Source: Tepidiphilus sp. J10 (GTDB taxonomy: Bacteria > Pseudomonadota > Gammaproteobacteria > Burkholderiales > Thiobacillaceae). Taken from it: a stretch of 55,514 nt of DNA. The translations under genes and the position numbers were made by a program. The DNA lies in NCBI GenBank assembly GCA_945897955.1, contig CAMDGQ010000022.1:1-55514 (forward strand), in the 5' to 3' direction. This document shows, one piece after another, positions 42,097-54,092 of the stretch; within the stretch, counting starts at the first letter, position 1, and every line of letters begins with the position of its first letter. The notes under the pieces were generated by a model. That model did not search any database. It saw nothing but the letters and a program-made list of their open reading frames with translations, and was not told where the DNA came from.

Positions 42097-43341
42097 ATGC
42101 GTTTTCCCGCCCACATCCAGGTTTACGTCGTCGGTGGCGCGGTGCGCGACCGCCTGCTCGGCCTGACGGCGGGTTCACCAGGGCATGACCGCGACCATGT
42201 CGTTGTAGGCGCCACGCCGGAGGAAATGACCGCGCTCGGATTTCAGCCGGTCGGCAAGGATTTCCCGGTTTTTCTGCACCCGAAGACGCATGAGGAATAC
42301 GCGCTGGCCCGCACCGAGCGCAAGACCGCACGCGGCTACAAGGGTTTCCAGGTTTACGCGACGCCGGAGGTGACGCTGGAAGAAGACCTGCGGCGGCGCG
42401 ATCTGACCATCAACGCGATGGCCGAGAACGAGGCCGGCGAACTGTTCGACCCCTACAACGGCCGCGCCGATCTTGACGCGCGCTTATTCCGCCATGTCAG
42501 TGCAGCCTTCGCGGAAGACCCGGTGCGCATTCTGCGGGTAGCCCGCTTCGCCGCCCGCTTTGGCGAGTTTTCCGTGGCGCCGGAAACACTGGCCTTGATG
42601 CGCGAAATGACCGCCAACGGGGAAGTCGATGCGCTGGTGCCGGAACGCGTCTGGCAGGAACTGGCGCGCGGCCTGATGGAAGCGAGGCCATCGCGCATGT
42701 TCCTGCTGCTGCGTTCATGCGGCGCGCTGGCCCGCCTGCTGCCGGAACTCGACCGTCTGTTCGGCGTGCCGCAGAACCCGAAAAGCCATCCGGAAATCGA
42801 CACCGGCGACCATGTCATGCGCGTCATCGACCAGGCCGCCGCCGCCGCGCGGCCGCTGCCGGTGCGCTATGCCGCGCTGCTGCACGATCTCGGCAAGGGG
42901 CTGACGCCGAAGGAGAACTGGCCGAATCACGGCGGCCATGAAGCGGCCGGCGTCGAACTGGTCAAACAGGTCAGCCTGCGCCTGCGCGCCCCGACCGAAT
43001 GCGCCGCGCTGGCGCAGGTCGTCACGCGCTGGCATGGCCAGGCTCACAATGCCGACAAGATGAATGCGGCCGGATTGCTTGACTTGCTGGAACAGACCGA
43101 TGCATTCCGCCGGTCGGAGCGGTTCGACGATTTCCTGCATGCCTGCACGGCGGATAGCCAGGGCCGGCCCGGGCATGAAACGCAACCCTTCATCCAGGCG
43201 GACCGTCTGCGGCTGGCGCTGTCGGCCGCACGCCGGGTTGACGCCGGCGCAGTGGCGCGACAAGCCGCGCCGGCCGACATTCCTAACGCCATTCACAGCG
43301 CTCGCCTGCACCAGATCGCGACCGCGCTGATAACCGACTGA
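42097..43341 (+). CDS. cca: CCA tRNA nucleotidyltransferase with HD domain
   Basis: This 414-residue protein starts at the ATG at 42097 (MRFPAHIQVYVVGGAVRDRLLG). The nucleotidyltransferase motif G-G-A-V-R-D lies at 13-18 with metal-binding D-R-D at about 31-33. R-R-R-D-L-T-I-N-A-M is the ribose/base-selection block and E-D-P-V-R-I-L-R-V-A-R-F the neck. The C-terminal HD domain shows L-L-H-D-L-G-K-G and N-H-G-G-H-E. It adds or repairs the 3' CCA of tRNAs; HD-containing members also have phosphatase and phosphodiesterase activity. The HD domain and length match the gamma/betaproteobacterial form. A much longer upstream frame overlaps the previous gene and is rejected. Confidence 0.95.
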   Translation: MRFPAHIQVYVVGGAVRDRLLGLTAGSPGHDRDHVVVGATPEEMTALGFQPVGKDFPVFLHPKTHEEYALARTERKTARGYKGFQVYATPEVTLEEDLRRRDLTINAMAENEAGELFDPYNGRADLDARLFRHVSAAFAEDPVRILRVARFAARFGEFSVAPETLALMREMTANGEVDALVPERVWQELARGLMEARPSRMFLLLRSCGALARLLPELDRLFGVPQNPKSHPEIDTGDHVMRVIDQAAAAARPLPVRYAALLHDLGKGLTPKENWPNHGGHEAAGVELVKQVSLRLRAPTECAALAQVVTRWHGQAHNADKMNAAGLLDLLEQTDAFRRSERFDDFLHACTADSQGRPGHETQPFIQADRLRLALSAARRVDAGAVARQAAPADIPNAIHSARLHQIATALITD

Positions 43342-43350
43342 GCAATTGCC

Positions 43351-44013
43351 ATGAGCCTTCTCGATTCCAACCTGGCGCGGATCTTCCCGGCGCTCGCACA
43401 ACTTCCTGAAACCCTGGCGCGGGAGGTCGAACATCAGATCCTGCCGATTCGCGCGACCGCCGGCGCGACGGTGTTCGATGCAGGTGCCGCCTGCCAGGCG
43501 CTGCCGCTGGTACTGAACGGCAGTATCCGGGTCAGCAAACGCGCCGAAAATGGGCGCGAAATTCGCCTCTATGGCGTCAATCCGGGTGAACTGTGCATCG
43601 TCACGGTCAGTTGCCTGCTCGGCGCCACTGCGTATCCGGCGACCGGCGTCGCGGAATCGGATGTATCCGCACTGGCGCTGCCGCGCACGCTGTTCATGCG
43701 TCTGATCGCGGAACACCCGCCCTTTCGCGACGCGGTATTCAACCTGTTCGCCGATCGGCTGACTGGCTTGATGGAACTGGTCGAGGAAGTGGCGTTTCGC
43801 AAACTCGATCAACGCCTCGCCGGCTGGCTGGCGGCGCGCGGTCCGACGATCCTGGCGTCGCACCAGGACATCGCGCAGGAACTGGGCAGCGTGCGGGAGA
43901 TCGTTTCGCGGCTGTTGAAACAGTTTGAGGATCAGAACCTGGTGCGCCTGCGACGCGAGCGGATCGAGGTGCTCGATCCGCTCGGTTTGAAGAAGGTAGC
44001 CGAAGGCGGGTAG
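43351..44013 (+). CDS. Crp/Fnr family transcriptional regulator
   Basis: A 220-residue regulator with a cyclic-nucleotide-binding-type beta barrel (about 15-125; note L-P-L-V-L-N-G-S-I-R-V and G-E-L-C-I-V-T). A dimer helix follows, then a winged helix (HQDIAQELGSVREIVSRLLK, about 172-191). The R-E-x-x-S-R recognition helix is typical of the family. The N-terminal Fnr iron-sulfur cysteines are absent; only scattered cysteines occur (C49, C82, C88), so the signal is unknown. It starts nine bases after cca. Confidence 0.88.
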   Translation: MSLLDSNLARIFPALAQLPETLAREVEHQILPIRATAGATVFDAGAACQALPLVLNGSIRVSKRAENGREIRLYGVNPGELCIVTVSCLLGATAYPATGVAESDVSALALPRTLFMRLIAEHPPFRDAVFNLFADRLTGLMELVEEVAFRKLDQRLAGWLAARGPTILASHQDIAQELGSVREIVSRLLKQFEDQNLVRLRRERIEVLDPLGLKKVAEGG

Positions 44014-44056
44014 TGAATTAATCGGCTGCTTGCCGCAAACCGCGCCGAAGAAATAC

Positions 44057-44081
44057 GTAGGGTGCGCATGGCGCACCCTAC
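44057..44081. repeat. Palindrome GTAGGGTGCGC-ATG-GCGCACCCTAC
   Basis: Eleven-base perfect arms with a 3-base centre, between the convergent crp-like and PAS-LuxR genes. It shares GTAGGG termini with the elements at 3661 and 4380. There is no U tract, so it is better seen as a REP-type repeat than as a terminator. Confidence 0.8.
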
Positions 44082-44101
44082 ATCGTCCGCGACCTGTTGC
44101 G

Positions 44102-44812
44102 TCAGTCCGCCGGCACCAGGCCGGTGCGGATGGCGAAGCGGGTCAGACCGGCAACGTCGTGAATGTTGAGCCGCTGCATGAGTTGCGCGCGATGGCTCTC
44201 CACCGTTTTGACGCTGACATGCAACTGGGTGGCGATTTCACGGGTGGCATAACCGCGTGCGATCAGATGCAGGATTTCGCGCTGGCGCGGGGTCAGGCGG
44301 TCATCCCGGCGATGGGTCTGGCCCGGTTCCTCGGTACGCAGATAGTCTTCGATCACTACCACTGCGTCCTTCAGATTCGACAACACGGAACGGTGCTTCT
44401 CGCTGGCCTGACGCAAGCCATCCAGCGCCTGCTTCTGGTTGGTCACATCCATGCAGCAGCCGATGAAGCCGAGCAGTTCGCCGTTTTCGTCATAGTAGGG
44501 CTCGCCCGATTTGTGCAGCCAGCGATAACGGCCATCGCGGCGACGCAAACGGCACTCGACGGTGAACGATTCCTTGCCGACGATCGCGCGCTGGATGAGT
44601 TCCGGCCACGCCGCCGCATCTTCCGGATGCATGGCGGCAAGCCAGCCATCGCCCATGGATTCCTCCAGCTTGCGGCCGGTGAACTCGCGCCAGGCGCGAT
44701 TGACCAGCAGACAATGCCCTTCGGTATCGGACACCCAAACGATCGCTGGCACCCAGTCCAGTGCCCGGATCATGTCCGCCGACAGTTGCGTGTTGACTGT
44801 TTCCATCGTCAT
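44102..44812 (-). CDS. PAS domain LuxR-type transcriptional regulator
   Basis: This 236-residue protein starts at the ATG at 44812 with AGGAG nine bases upstream. A PAS domain (about 10-130) contains W-V-S-D-T-E-G and ends G-F-I-G-C-C-M-D-V-T. A short helical linker leads to a LuxR/FixJ helix-turn-helix (about 170-225): LTPRQREILHLIARGYATRE, then I-A-T-Q-L-H-V-S-V-K-T-V-E-S-H-R. It has no receiver domain, so PAS is the likely direct sensor of a ligand or redox signal. Divergent from dcd across a region with a CCCGATA dyad. Confidence 0.88.
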   Translation of the reverse strand: MTMETVNTQLSADMIRALDWVPAIVWVSDTEGHCLLVNRAWREFTGRKLEESMGDGWLAAMHPEDAAAWPELIQRAIVGKESFTVECRLRRRDGRYRWLHKSGEPYYDENGELLGFIGCCMDVTNQKQALDGLRQASEKHRSVLSNLKDAVVVIEDYLRTEEPGQTHRRDDRLTPRQREILHLIARGYATREIATQLHVSVKTVESHRAQLMQRLNIHDVAGLTRFAIRTGLVPAD

Positions 44813-44884
44813 TACTTCTTACTCCTAGATCGAGCGGAACACTCCGTGGCCCATTACTCGTTTGCCTCTATAGCTTAAGTATTA

Positions 44885-44905
44885 CCCGATAGGGTCAGTA
44901 TCGGG
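44885..44905. promoter_or_regulatory. Dyad CCCGATA-N7-TATCGGG
   Basis: Perfect seven-base arms separated by GGGTCAG, 73 bases upstream of the PAS-LuxR gene in the region divergent to dcd. A candidate binding site for that regulator or another dimeric factor. Confidence 0.4.
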
Positions 44906-45084
44906 AAAAACCTGATTTTATTGTAGGGAAATGCTGATAACCGCACTGCACAAATCTAGTCATACAGGCCGGCTCGATACGTCGATTGCCGTGCGCATGG
45001 CGGCTCGTGGACAATGCGGCCATCGAATTTACCTTGCTCCGCCACCCTGGCGCAGGCAATCAACCTGATAGAAAGGCTCCCCAG

Positions 45085-45651
45085 ATGAGCATCAAATCCG
45101 ACAAGTGGATCCGTCGCATGGCGGCGGAACACGGCATGATCGAACCCTTCGAGCCGGGCCAGATCAAGAGCGTCAACGGCCAGAAGATCGTTTCCTACGG
45201 CACTTCCAGTTACGGTTACGACGTGCGCTGCGCCAGCGAATTCAAGCTGTTCACCAACCTCAACCACACCATCGTCGATCCGAAGAACTTCGACCCCGAT
45301 TCCTTCGTCGATGTGAATGGCGATGTCTGCATCATCCCGCCCAACTCCTTCGCGCTGGCGCGCACGATCGAGTTCTTCCGCATTCCGCGCAGCGTGCTGA
45401 CCATTTGCCTGGGCAAAAGCACCTATGCCCGCTGCGGCATCATTGTCAACGTGACGCCGCTGGAACCTGAATGGGAAGGCCACGTCACGCTGGAGTTCTC
45501 CAACACCACACCGCTGCCGGCCAAGATCTACGCCAACGAAGGCGTCGCCCAGATGCTGTTCTTCGAATCCGACGAAGTCTGCGAAACCTCGTACCGGGAT
45601 CGCGGCGGCAAATATCAGGGCCAGACCGGCGTCACGTTGCCGAAAATCTGA
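45085..45651 (+). CDS. dcd: dCTP deaminase
   Basis: This 188-residue protein starts at the ATG at 45085 ([18 protein letters not shown]). Family features are S-S-Y-G-Y-D-V-R (41-48), the phosphate/base motif G-K-S-T-Y-A-R-C-G (110-118) and the catalytic glutamate E137 in H-V-T-L-E-F-S-N. It makes dUTP from dCTP as the main route to dTMP in many proteobacteria. It lacks the extra features of bifunctional dCTP deaminase/dUTPases, as far as can be seen. Confidence 0.95.
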   Translation: MSIKSDKWIRRMAAEHGMIEPFEPGQIKSVNGQKIVSYGTSSYGYDVRCASEFKLFTNLNHTIVDPKNFDPDSFVDVNGDVCIIPPNSFALARTIEFFRIPRSVLTICLGKSTYARCGIIVNVTPLEPEWEGHVTLEFSNTTPLPAKIYANEGVAQMLFFESDEVCETSYRDRGGKYQGQTGVTLPKI

Positions 45652-45739
45652 GCCTCTTCTAAGCATCGGATTTGACCTGCAGCCGGCCGTGGCGGCCAAT
45701 TTTCGCTATCGACGAAAAAAGTCCGATAGGCTTCCAGGT

Positions 45740-46132
45740 TCATTTCAAATTGAAACTGGCCTTTGCCGGTGTCTTGCCGGGCAGGCTCGCCTTGAGCATG
45801 ACCCGCACCCCCACCCCGACCTTGAAGCTGCCCTTGGCCGCCATCCGGTTATCGCCGGCCGGCTCCAGCTTGACCGTGGTCTTGTCGTTACCGGCATAGA
45901 TGACCGCCTCGGCCGTGGCGCCCTGGGTGGCGACCGGCTTGCCGTGATCGCTGACGTAGAGCGTCAGCGAGTCAGGCCTGGCAACCAGTTCGTAGGCCAC
46001 ATGATGGACTTCGCGCACTACGCCGCCGTACTTCGGCCCGTGGTTGTGGCCGGCGCCGGCGATGGCGGTTGGAACATTCAGCGTAGCGGCGAGTACTACG
46101 GCGGCGAACAGCGAAAGGATGGATGACTGCAT
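45740..46132 (-). CDS. Small periplasmic protein of the metal efflux operon
   Basis: This 130-residue protein has a signal peptide (MQSSILSLFAAVVLAATLNV, cleavage after AIA). The mature protein begins G-A-G-H-N-H-G-P-K-Y-G-G-V-V-R-E-V and continues as a beta-rich domain (Y-E-L-V-A-R-P-D-S-L-T-L-Y-V-S-D-H-G). This type commonly ends czc/cus-type operons and may deliver metal to the efflux complex. It is not a clear CusF, as the CusF W/M copper motif is not evident. Last gene of the operon, 86 bases after the RND gene. Confidence 0.75.
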   Translation of the reverse strand: MQSSILSLFAAVVLAATLNVPTAIAGAGHNHGPKYGGVVREVHHVAYELVARPDSLTLYVSDHGKPVATQGATAEAVIYAGNDKTTVKLEPAGDNRMAAKGSFKVGVGVRVMLKASLPGKTPAKASFNLK

Positions 46133-46218
46133 GGTTGACTCCTGATAAAGCCTCTAAGCGAAGGACCAAGCGGCAATAAAACACCCGCCAAGTCCCTGCT
46201 TATTTTCAGTGGATGATT

Positions 46219-49386
<3,168 letters not shown>

Positions 49387-49401
49387 GTTGATGCCCCCTG
49401 A

Positions 49402-51021
49402 TCAGTGCGCATGGCCATGGCCGATCTGCGCCGTGCCGGTTGACGCCAGCTTGATGAGATAAGCGCCGCGCGAGACCACGCGGCTGCCCGGCGTCAGTCC
49501 GTCCAGCACCTCCACCCAGTCGCCCTCGCGCGCCCCCAGGCGCACCTGGCGGCGCTCGAAGGACTCGCCGCCCAACTGCACGAACACCACGCTCAAACCA
49601 CCCTCATCCAGCACGCTGGAGGCCGGTATGGCCACCGGGTTGGCCACCGGGTTGGCCCCCACTTCGCGCGCGTCGCCGACAAACACCCGGGCTTGTACCG
49701 CCATGCCGATGGGGAGAAGCCGTGCGCCGGGCGTGAACTCGAACACCACCGGCACGGTGCGGGTAATGGCGTTGACCATGCCGCCGACAGCGATCAGCCG
49801 CCCGTTTTTGCCGGCAATGACCTCAATGTCGCGTTCATCGCCGGTCACCCGGAAAGCGGCGCCGGTCGGGTTCGACAACCGCGCCGCGTCGGACTCGGGC
49901 ACACGCAGTTCCAGCCACAGCCGGCCGCGGTCGGCAATGTGGAACAGTGGCGCGCCCGCCTCGGCATAGGCGCCGGACGTGACATGCACATCGACCAGCA
50001 CGCCCGCCACTGGCGCGCGGATGGGTACGCCGCCGCTGTTTTTGCCAGCCGCGCCGCTCTGCTGGCCCAGTCGCCGTTGTGTCGCATCGTGCTCGGCACG
50101 GGCCAGAGCCTCCGCCGCGCGGGCGGCCAGCACCCGTTTCTCCGGGACCGCCTCGTCGCGGTACAGGCCTTCCAGGCGAGCCAGTTCACTCCCGGCCAGG
50201 TCCAGTTCCACCCTGGCCTTGCGCGCGGCGGCGTCCAGGGTGGCGAGATCGGTCTCGCCGCCCAAACGCGGCACCAGCCAGGCCAGCACCTGGCCCTTGC
50301 TCACCGTCTGCCCCAGGCGCGGAAACCCGCCCGCCGGTTGAATCTGTCCCGCCGCCTGCGCGGTGAGCAAGGCCTCGCCATCCGGCCGCGCGCGCACCGT
50401 GCCGGTGGCGTTGACCGCCGCGCGAATGGGTCGCGTCACCACCTCGGCAGTGGCGAAATCCACCTTCCACTGCTGTTCCTTGGTGAAGCCGATACCCTCG
50501 TCGTCATGCGGCGCCGGGTCGGCCTCGGTGGCCTTGCGGTTGGGATATACGGTGACCGGACCCAGCTTGTGCGTCACGCTGAACTCGGGGGTGGCCACCT
50601 CGATCGCGAGTTCCCGCTCGCCCGCGTGTTTCGGCAGCGCCTCGGGGCGGAAGATGCCGGGCTGGGCTGGGCCGTCCACACTGAACACCTCGTCCGGCTG
50701 GCCGCCGCCGGTCAGCCGGACGCTGACCTTGCCAGCGGTGACTGCCTTGAAATCGGCAAGGCGGCTCAGGTGGGCGGCAAAAGCCGATTTCTCGCCGACC
50801 ACCAGGCGCGGAAATTCGACGAAGAGTTCTGTACGGTCAGTGAAATGGGTGAGTTTTTCGCCACCGGCGCCGTGGCCGTGGCCGTGGCCCGCTTCCATTG
50901 TGGCTTCCGTTGTGGCTGCGGTTGCCGCCGGGGCATGGCTGCCGTCTTTGGCGTGCTCATGGTCGCCACAGGCTGCCAACAAGGCGGCGGCGCAAAAAGA
51001 TGCAATCAGTGTCTTGTTCAT
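49402..51021 (-). CDS. RND periplasmic adaptor (membrane fusion protein), His-rich
   Basis: This 539-residue protein has a lipoprotein-type signal (L-L-A-A-C-G-D). A histidine-rich N-terminal stretch (G-H-G-H-G-H-G) and a His-rich C-terminus (G-H-G-H-A-H) flank the adaptor core. An extra N-terminal domain (about 50-160) is found in CzcB-like proteins. The core comprises a biotinyl-lipoyl half (G-Q-T-V-S-K-G-Q-V-L-A-W-L), a helical hairpin with alanine/arginine repeats, and beta-barrel and membrane-proximal domains. It links the RND pump to the TolC-like channel and may bind metal first. Its ATG overlaps the TolC-like stop. Confidence 0.92.
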   Translation of the reverse strand: MNKTLIASFCAAALLAACGDHEHAKDGSHAPAATAATTEATMEAGHGHGHGAGGEKLTHFTDRTELFVEFPRLVVGEKSAFAAHLSRLADFKAVTAGKVSVRLTGGGQPDEVFSVDGPAQPGIFRPEALPKHAGERELAIEVATPEFSVTHKLGPVTVYPNRKATEADPAPHDDEGIGFTKEQQWKVDFATAEVVTRPIRAAVNATGTVRARPDGEALLTAQAAGQIQPAGGFPRLGQTVSKGQVLAWLVPRLGGETDLATLDAAARKARVELDLAGSELARLEGLYRDEAVPEKRVLAARAAEALARAEHDATQRRLGQQSGAAGKNSGGVPIRAPVAGVLVDVHVTSGAYAEAGAPLFHIADRGRLWLELRVPESDAARLSNPTGAAFRVTGDERDIEVIAGKNGRLIAVGGMVNAITRTVPVVFEFTPGARLLPIGMAVQARVFVGDAREVGANPVANPVAIPASSVLDEGGLSVVFVQLGGESFERRQVRLGAREGDWVEVLDGLTPGSRVVSRGAYLIKLASTGTAQIGHGHAH

Positions 51022-52328
51022 TCGGTGCTCCCGGTGATGGGTTGTGCCCCCGGCTCGAAAACTTCCTTCGAGCCGCCCCCCGAGGGGGGCAAATCAATCT
51101 CGGGACGGCCCAGCGATTGATTTGAGAGCAGGTCATATTCGATGCGGGCGGCGCGCGCCCGCTGTTCCAGGTCGAGGGCGGCGATCTCGCTGTCCAGCGC
51201 GCCCCGATAGGCGTCGAGCAACTCCAGCAGGCTGGATTCGCCGCCCTGGTAGGCCAGTTCGGCGATGCGCAGCAGGTCCGGCAGGGTGGCCACGGCGCGG
51301 GCGCGGTAATCGGCAGCCGCCGCGCGCAATTGTTCGGTCTGGCGGTGCAGGCCGCGCAGATCACCCTCGGCGCGGGTGCGCGCCAGCCGGTATTCGGCGC
51401 GCAATTGCATGGCCTCGGCCGTCGCGCGCTGGCGTCCGGCCTGCTGGCGGTCGAACACCGGCAGCGGCATGGCCAGAGAAAGCGCGATGCCGCTGTCGCG
51501 CGAAATGCCGTTGTCCACCCATTTCGGACCGATGCCCAGCGTCAGTTCCGGCATCCAGCCCTTGCCGCTGGCGCGTCCATCCAGGTCGGCCGCCTCGGCG
51601 CGGCGCGCCAGAGCCACCAGTTCCGAACGCTGTTCGACCCGGCCCAACGCAATGGCGAGATCGGGCAGCGGCGGTGGCGACAGTTCGCCCGCCACGGCGG
51701 CCAGGTCAGGTTTCCCGATCAAGGCGCCCAGGCGGGATAACGCCAGTTCCAGTTCTGCCCGCTCGCCCGCCAGTCGCGCTTCCGACGCGACCCGTTCGCG
51801 CGCCAGCCGCCGCCGGTCGTAGCCGGAGGCCTCGCCGGAACGGGTCAGCCTGGCCACCAGGGTTTCGATGCGGGTGAAGCGTTGCACCCAGGTTTCGCTC
51901 GCCCGCGCCACCGCCTGGCGGTACAGCGCGGAATGAAACTCGCGCCGGATTTCGGCGGCGATCTCGGCGCGGCGGCCGGCATTGCCGGCGCCGACCGCGG
52001 CCAAACGCCGCTCGGCGGCCTGCCGGCGAAAGTCACGCCGCCCGGCCGGATCGAATGTCTGGCTCAACATCAGGTTGTGCTCGACGCTGTCCGACAAACC
52101 ACCCGTGCGGTCGTAGTCATAGCTCAACACCGGGTTGGGACGCTGTCCGGCAGCGAGCGCATCGGCCTCGGCGGCGCCGAGTGCGCCTTGCTCCAGCTCG
52201 GCCAGCTCGCCTCTGGCCAGACCCAGGCGCACCGCCTCGGCTTCGTTCAACGGGGGGTGCGGGATGGATTGCGCCCACGCCGGCGGCGCGAGCAATAGAA
52301 GTGCAAACACAGTGTGCGCGAATCGCAT
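51018..52328 (-). CDS. TolC-family outer membrane efflux protein (CzcC-like)
   Basis: This 436-residue protein has a signal peptide (MRFAHTVFALLLLAPPAWA). It has the two repeated coiled-coil/beta halves of the outer-membrane efflux family: L-N-E-A-E-A-V-R-L-G-L-A-R near the start, P-N-P-V-L-S-Y at about 65 and L-A-M-P-L-P-V-F-D-R-Q-Q-A-G-R in the second half. The end has S-S-L-L-E-L-L-D-A-Y-R. Together with the adaptor and pump it forms a tripartite exporter. Confidence 0.92.
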   Translation of the reverse strand: MRFAHTVFALLLLAPPAWAQSIPHPPLNEAEAVRLGLARGELAELEQGALGAAEADALAAGQRPNPVLSYDYDRTGGLSDSVEHNLMLSQTFDPAGRRDFRRQAAERRLAAVGAGNAGRRAEIAAEIRREFHSALYRQAVARASETWVQRFTRIETLVARLTRSGEASGYDRRRLARERVASEARLAGERAELELALSRLGALIGKPDLAAVAGELSPPPLPDLAIALGRVEQRSELVALARRAEAADLDGRASGKGWMPELTLGIGPKWVDNGISRDSGIALSLAMPLPVFDRQQAGRQRATAEAMQLRAEYRLARTRAEGDLRGLHRQTEQLRAAAADYRARAVATLPDLLRIAELAYQGGESSLLELLDAYRGALDSEIAALDLEQRARAARIEYDLLSNQSLGRPEIDLPPSGGGSKEVFEPGAQPITGSTE

Positions 52329-52430
52329 GGTCTTCCTCGTGAGTAAACAGAGAAACGAAGAACACCGGCGCGTGAACGCGATGCGCGGCGCAGCCTTCAG
52401 GCCGCGCCGCGCGCTGGAGTCGCGCGCCGG

Positions 52431-52796
52431 TCAGGCGCGCGCTGGAGGCGGGGGATCGGGAAGGAAGGGGGTGTGCGAGGAGAAACGCACCGCCGGGTGT
52501 ACCGGCGCGGCGTCACGCTGGCTTTGGCGCAGATTCAGTTCGGGCAGCGCCAGGATGGCGGAATAGACATGATGGCAATGGCTGACATGATGGTTGTCGT
52601 CGTGCTCGTCATCGCCATGTTCGAAAATTGCATGGTCATGCCCCGAATGTGCGCCGGCGTGCAGATCGTGATCATGGAAATGCGCCCCGATGGCATGTGC
52701 ATCACCGCCCAGGTGAACATGCATCGCCATCGCCGCCGACCAGGCAAGCTGAAGCGGGACGATAAACAGGAGAATCAGAACGATCAGACGACGCAT
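52431..52796 (-). CDS. Histidine-rich CzcI-like exported protein
   Basis: This 121-residue protein has a signal peptide (MRRLIVLILLFIVPLQLAWS, cleavage after AMA). A strongly His/Asp-rich stretch follows (many H-D-H and H-S-G-H-D-H words, about 25-76), with a single H-C-H-H. CzcI proteins precede czcCBA genes and are thought to bind or sense metal in the periplasm. First gene of the operon, 102 bases before the TolC-like gene. Confidence 0.78.
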   Translation of the reverse strand: MRRLIVLILLFIVPLQLAWSAAMAMHVHLGGDAHAIGAHFHDHDLHAGAHSGHDHAIFEHGDDEHDDNHHVSHCHHVYSAILALPELNLRQSQRDAAPVHPAVRFSSHTPFLPDPPPPARA

Positions 52797-52929
52797 GCGC
52801 CGGATGCTAACCCAGCCCGCTCACCAGGCAAACCGCGTCGCGCAGGTGCAAACCGCCCAAGCCGGATAACGCTCTTTGCGCGGCTTGCCGCAGCACGAAG
52901 AATTCACACGCGCAGAACAAACCGCTCCC

Positions 52930-52935
52930 TATAAT
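52930..52935 (+). promoter_or_regulatory. -10 box TATAAT before the decarboxylase gene
   Basis: A perfect TATAAT 41 bases upstream of the decarboxylase ATG, in the divergent region with the metal operon. The -35 at the right distance is poor, so an activator may be needed. Confidence 0.45.
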
Positions 52936-52976
52936 CCGCGCGATTTTCCTTCTCTTCTTATCCCCGAGGTCAGGCC

Positions 52977-54092
52977 ATGCGCTTCCGTTTTCCCGTCGTC
53001 ATCATCGACGAAGACTTCCGTTCCGAGAACGCCTCCGGGCTGGGCATTCGCGCCCTGGCCAAGGCGCTGGAAGACGAGGGCATGGAAATCCTCGGCGTCA
53101 CCAGCTACGGCGATCTGTCTTCCTTCGCACAGCAGCAGAGCCGCGCCTCCGGTTTTATCCTGTCGGTGGACGACGAGGATTTTTCCTCTGCCGAGGCCGA
53201 CGAAACCATCGCCGAACTGCGCGCCTTCGTGCAGGAAATCCGCCACCGCAACACCGACATCCCGATCTTTCTTTACGGCGAGACGCGCACCAGCCGGCAC
53301 ATCCCGAACGACGTGCTGCGCGAACTGCATGGTTTCATCCACATGTTCGAGGACACGCCGGAGTTTGTCGCCCGCCTGATCATGCGCGAGACCAAGTCGT
53401 ATCTGGACTCGCTGCCGCCGCCGTTCTTCCGCGCCCTCACCCATTACGCGGCGGACGGCTCGTATTCCTGGCACTGCCCCGGCCACTCCGGCGGCGTCGC
53501 CTTCCTGAAGTCGCCCATCGGTCAGATGTTCCACCAGTTTTTCGGCGAGAACATGCTGCGCGCCGACGTCTGCAATGCCGTCGAGGAACTCGGTCAATTG
53601 CTCGACCACACCGGCCCGGTGGCGGCTTCCGAGCGCAACGCCGGCCGCATCTTCAAGTGTGATCACCTGTTCTTCGTCACCAACGGCACCTCCACCTCGA
53701 ACAAGATCGTCTGGCATTCCACGGTGGCGCCGAACGACATCGTCGTAGTCGATCGCAACTGCCATAAATCCATCCTGCACGCGATCATCATGACCGGTGC
53801 GATTCCCGTATTCCTGATGCCGACCCGCAACAACTACGGCATCATCGGCCCGATTCCGCGTTCCGAATTCAACTGGGAAAACATCCAGCGAAAAATCGCC
53901 GCGCACCCGTTCGCGCCGGACAAGAATGCCAAACCGCGCGTACTGACCATCACCCAGAGCACCTACGACGGCATTCTGTACAACGTCGGACGCTCTACCG
54001 CAGATTTATGGCATACTTTTAAAATAGAACCTAATAAAGACTATACCTCGAACACCGTTAAGAGATGCTTGGCGCGACTGCTTGCGACATAG
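52977..54092 (+). pseudogene. Orn/Lys/Arg decarboxylase, 3'-truncated
   Basis: About 337 residues match a PLP-dependent basic amino-acid decarboxylase: the response-regulator-like wing domain (VVIIDEDFRSENASGLGIRA), the linker S-W-H-C-P-G-H-S-G-G-V-A-F, F-V-T-N-G-T-S-T-S-N-K and V-D-R-N-C-H-K-S. Similarity stops after Q-S-T-Y-D-G-I-L-Y-N-V (codon ending 53987). Normal proteins continue to about 750 residues, including the PLP-binding S-T-H-K lysine, which is missing here. The remaining 35 codons to the stop at 54092 read unrelated sequence antisense to the end of the next gene. The product should therefore be inactive. Confidence 0.85.

Noticed and set aside
44057-44081. Perfect palindrome as a bidirectional terminator
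   Set aside because: No T tract on either side; it matches the GTAGGG repeat family better.
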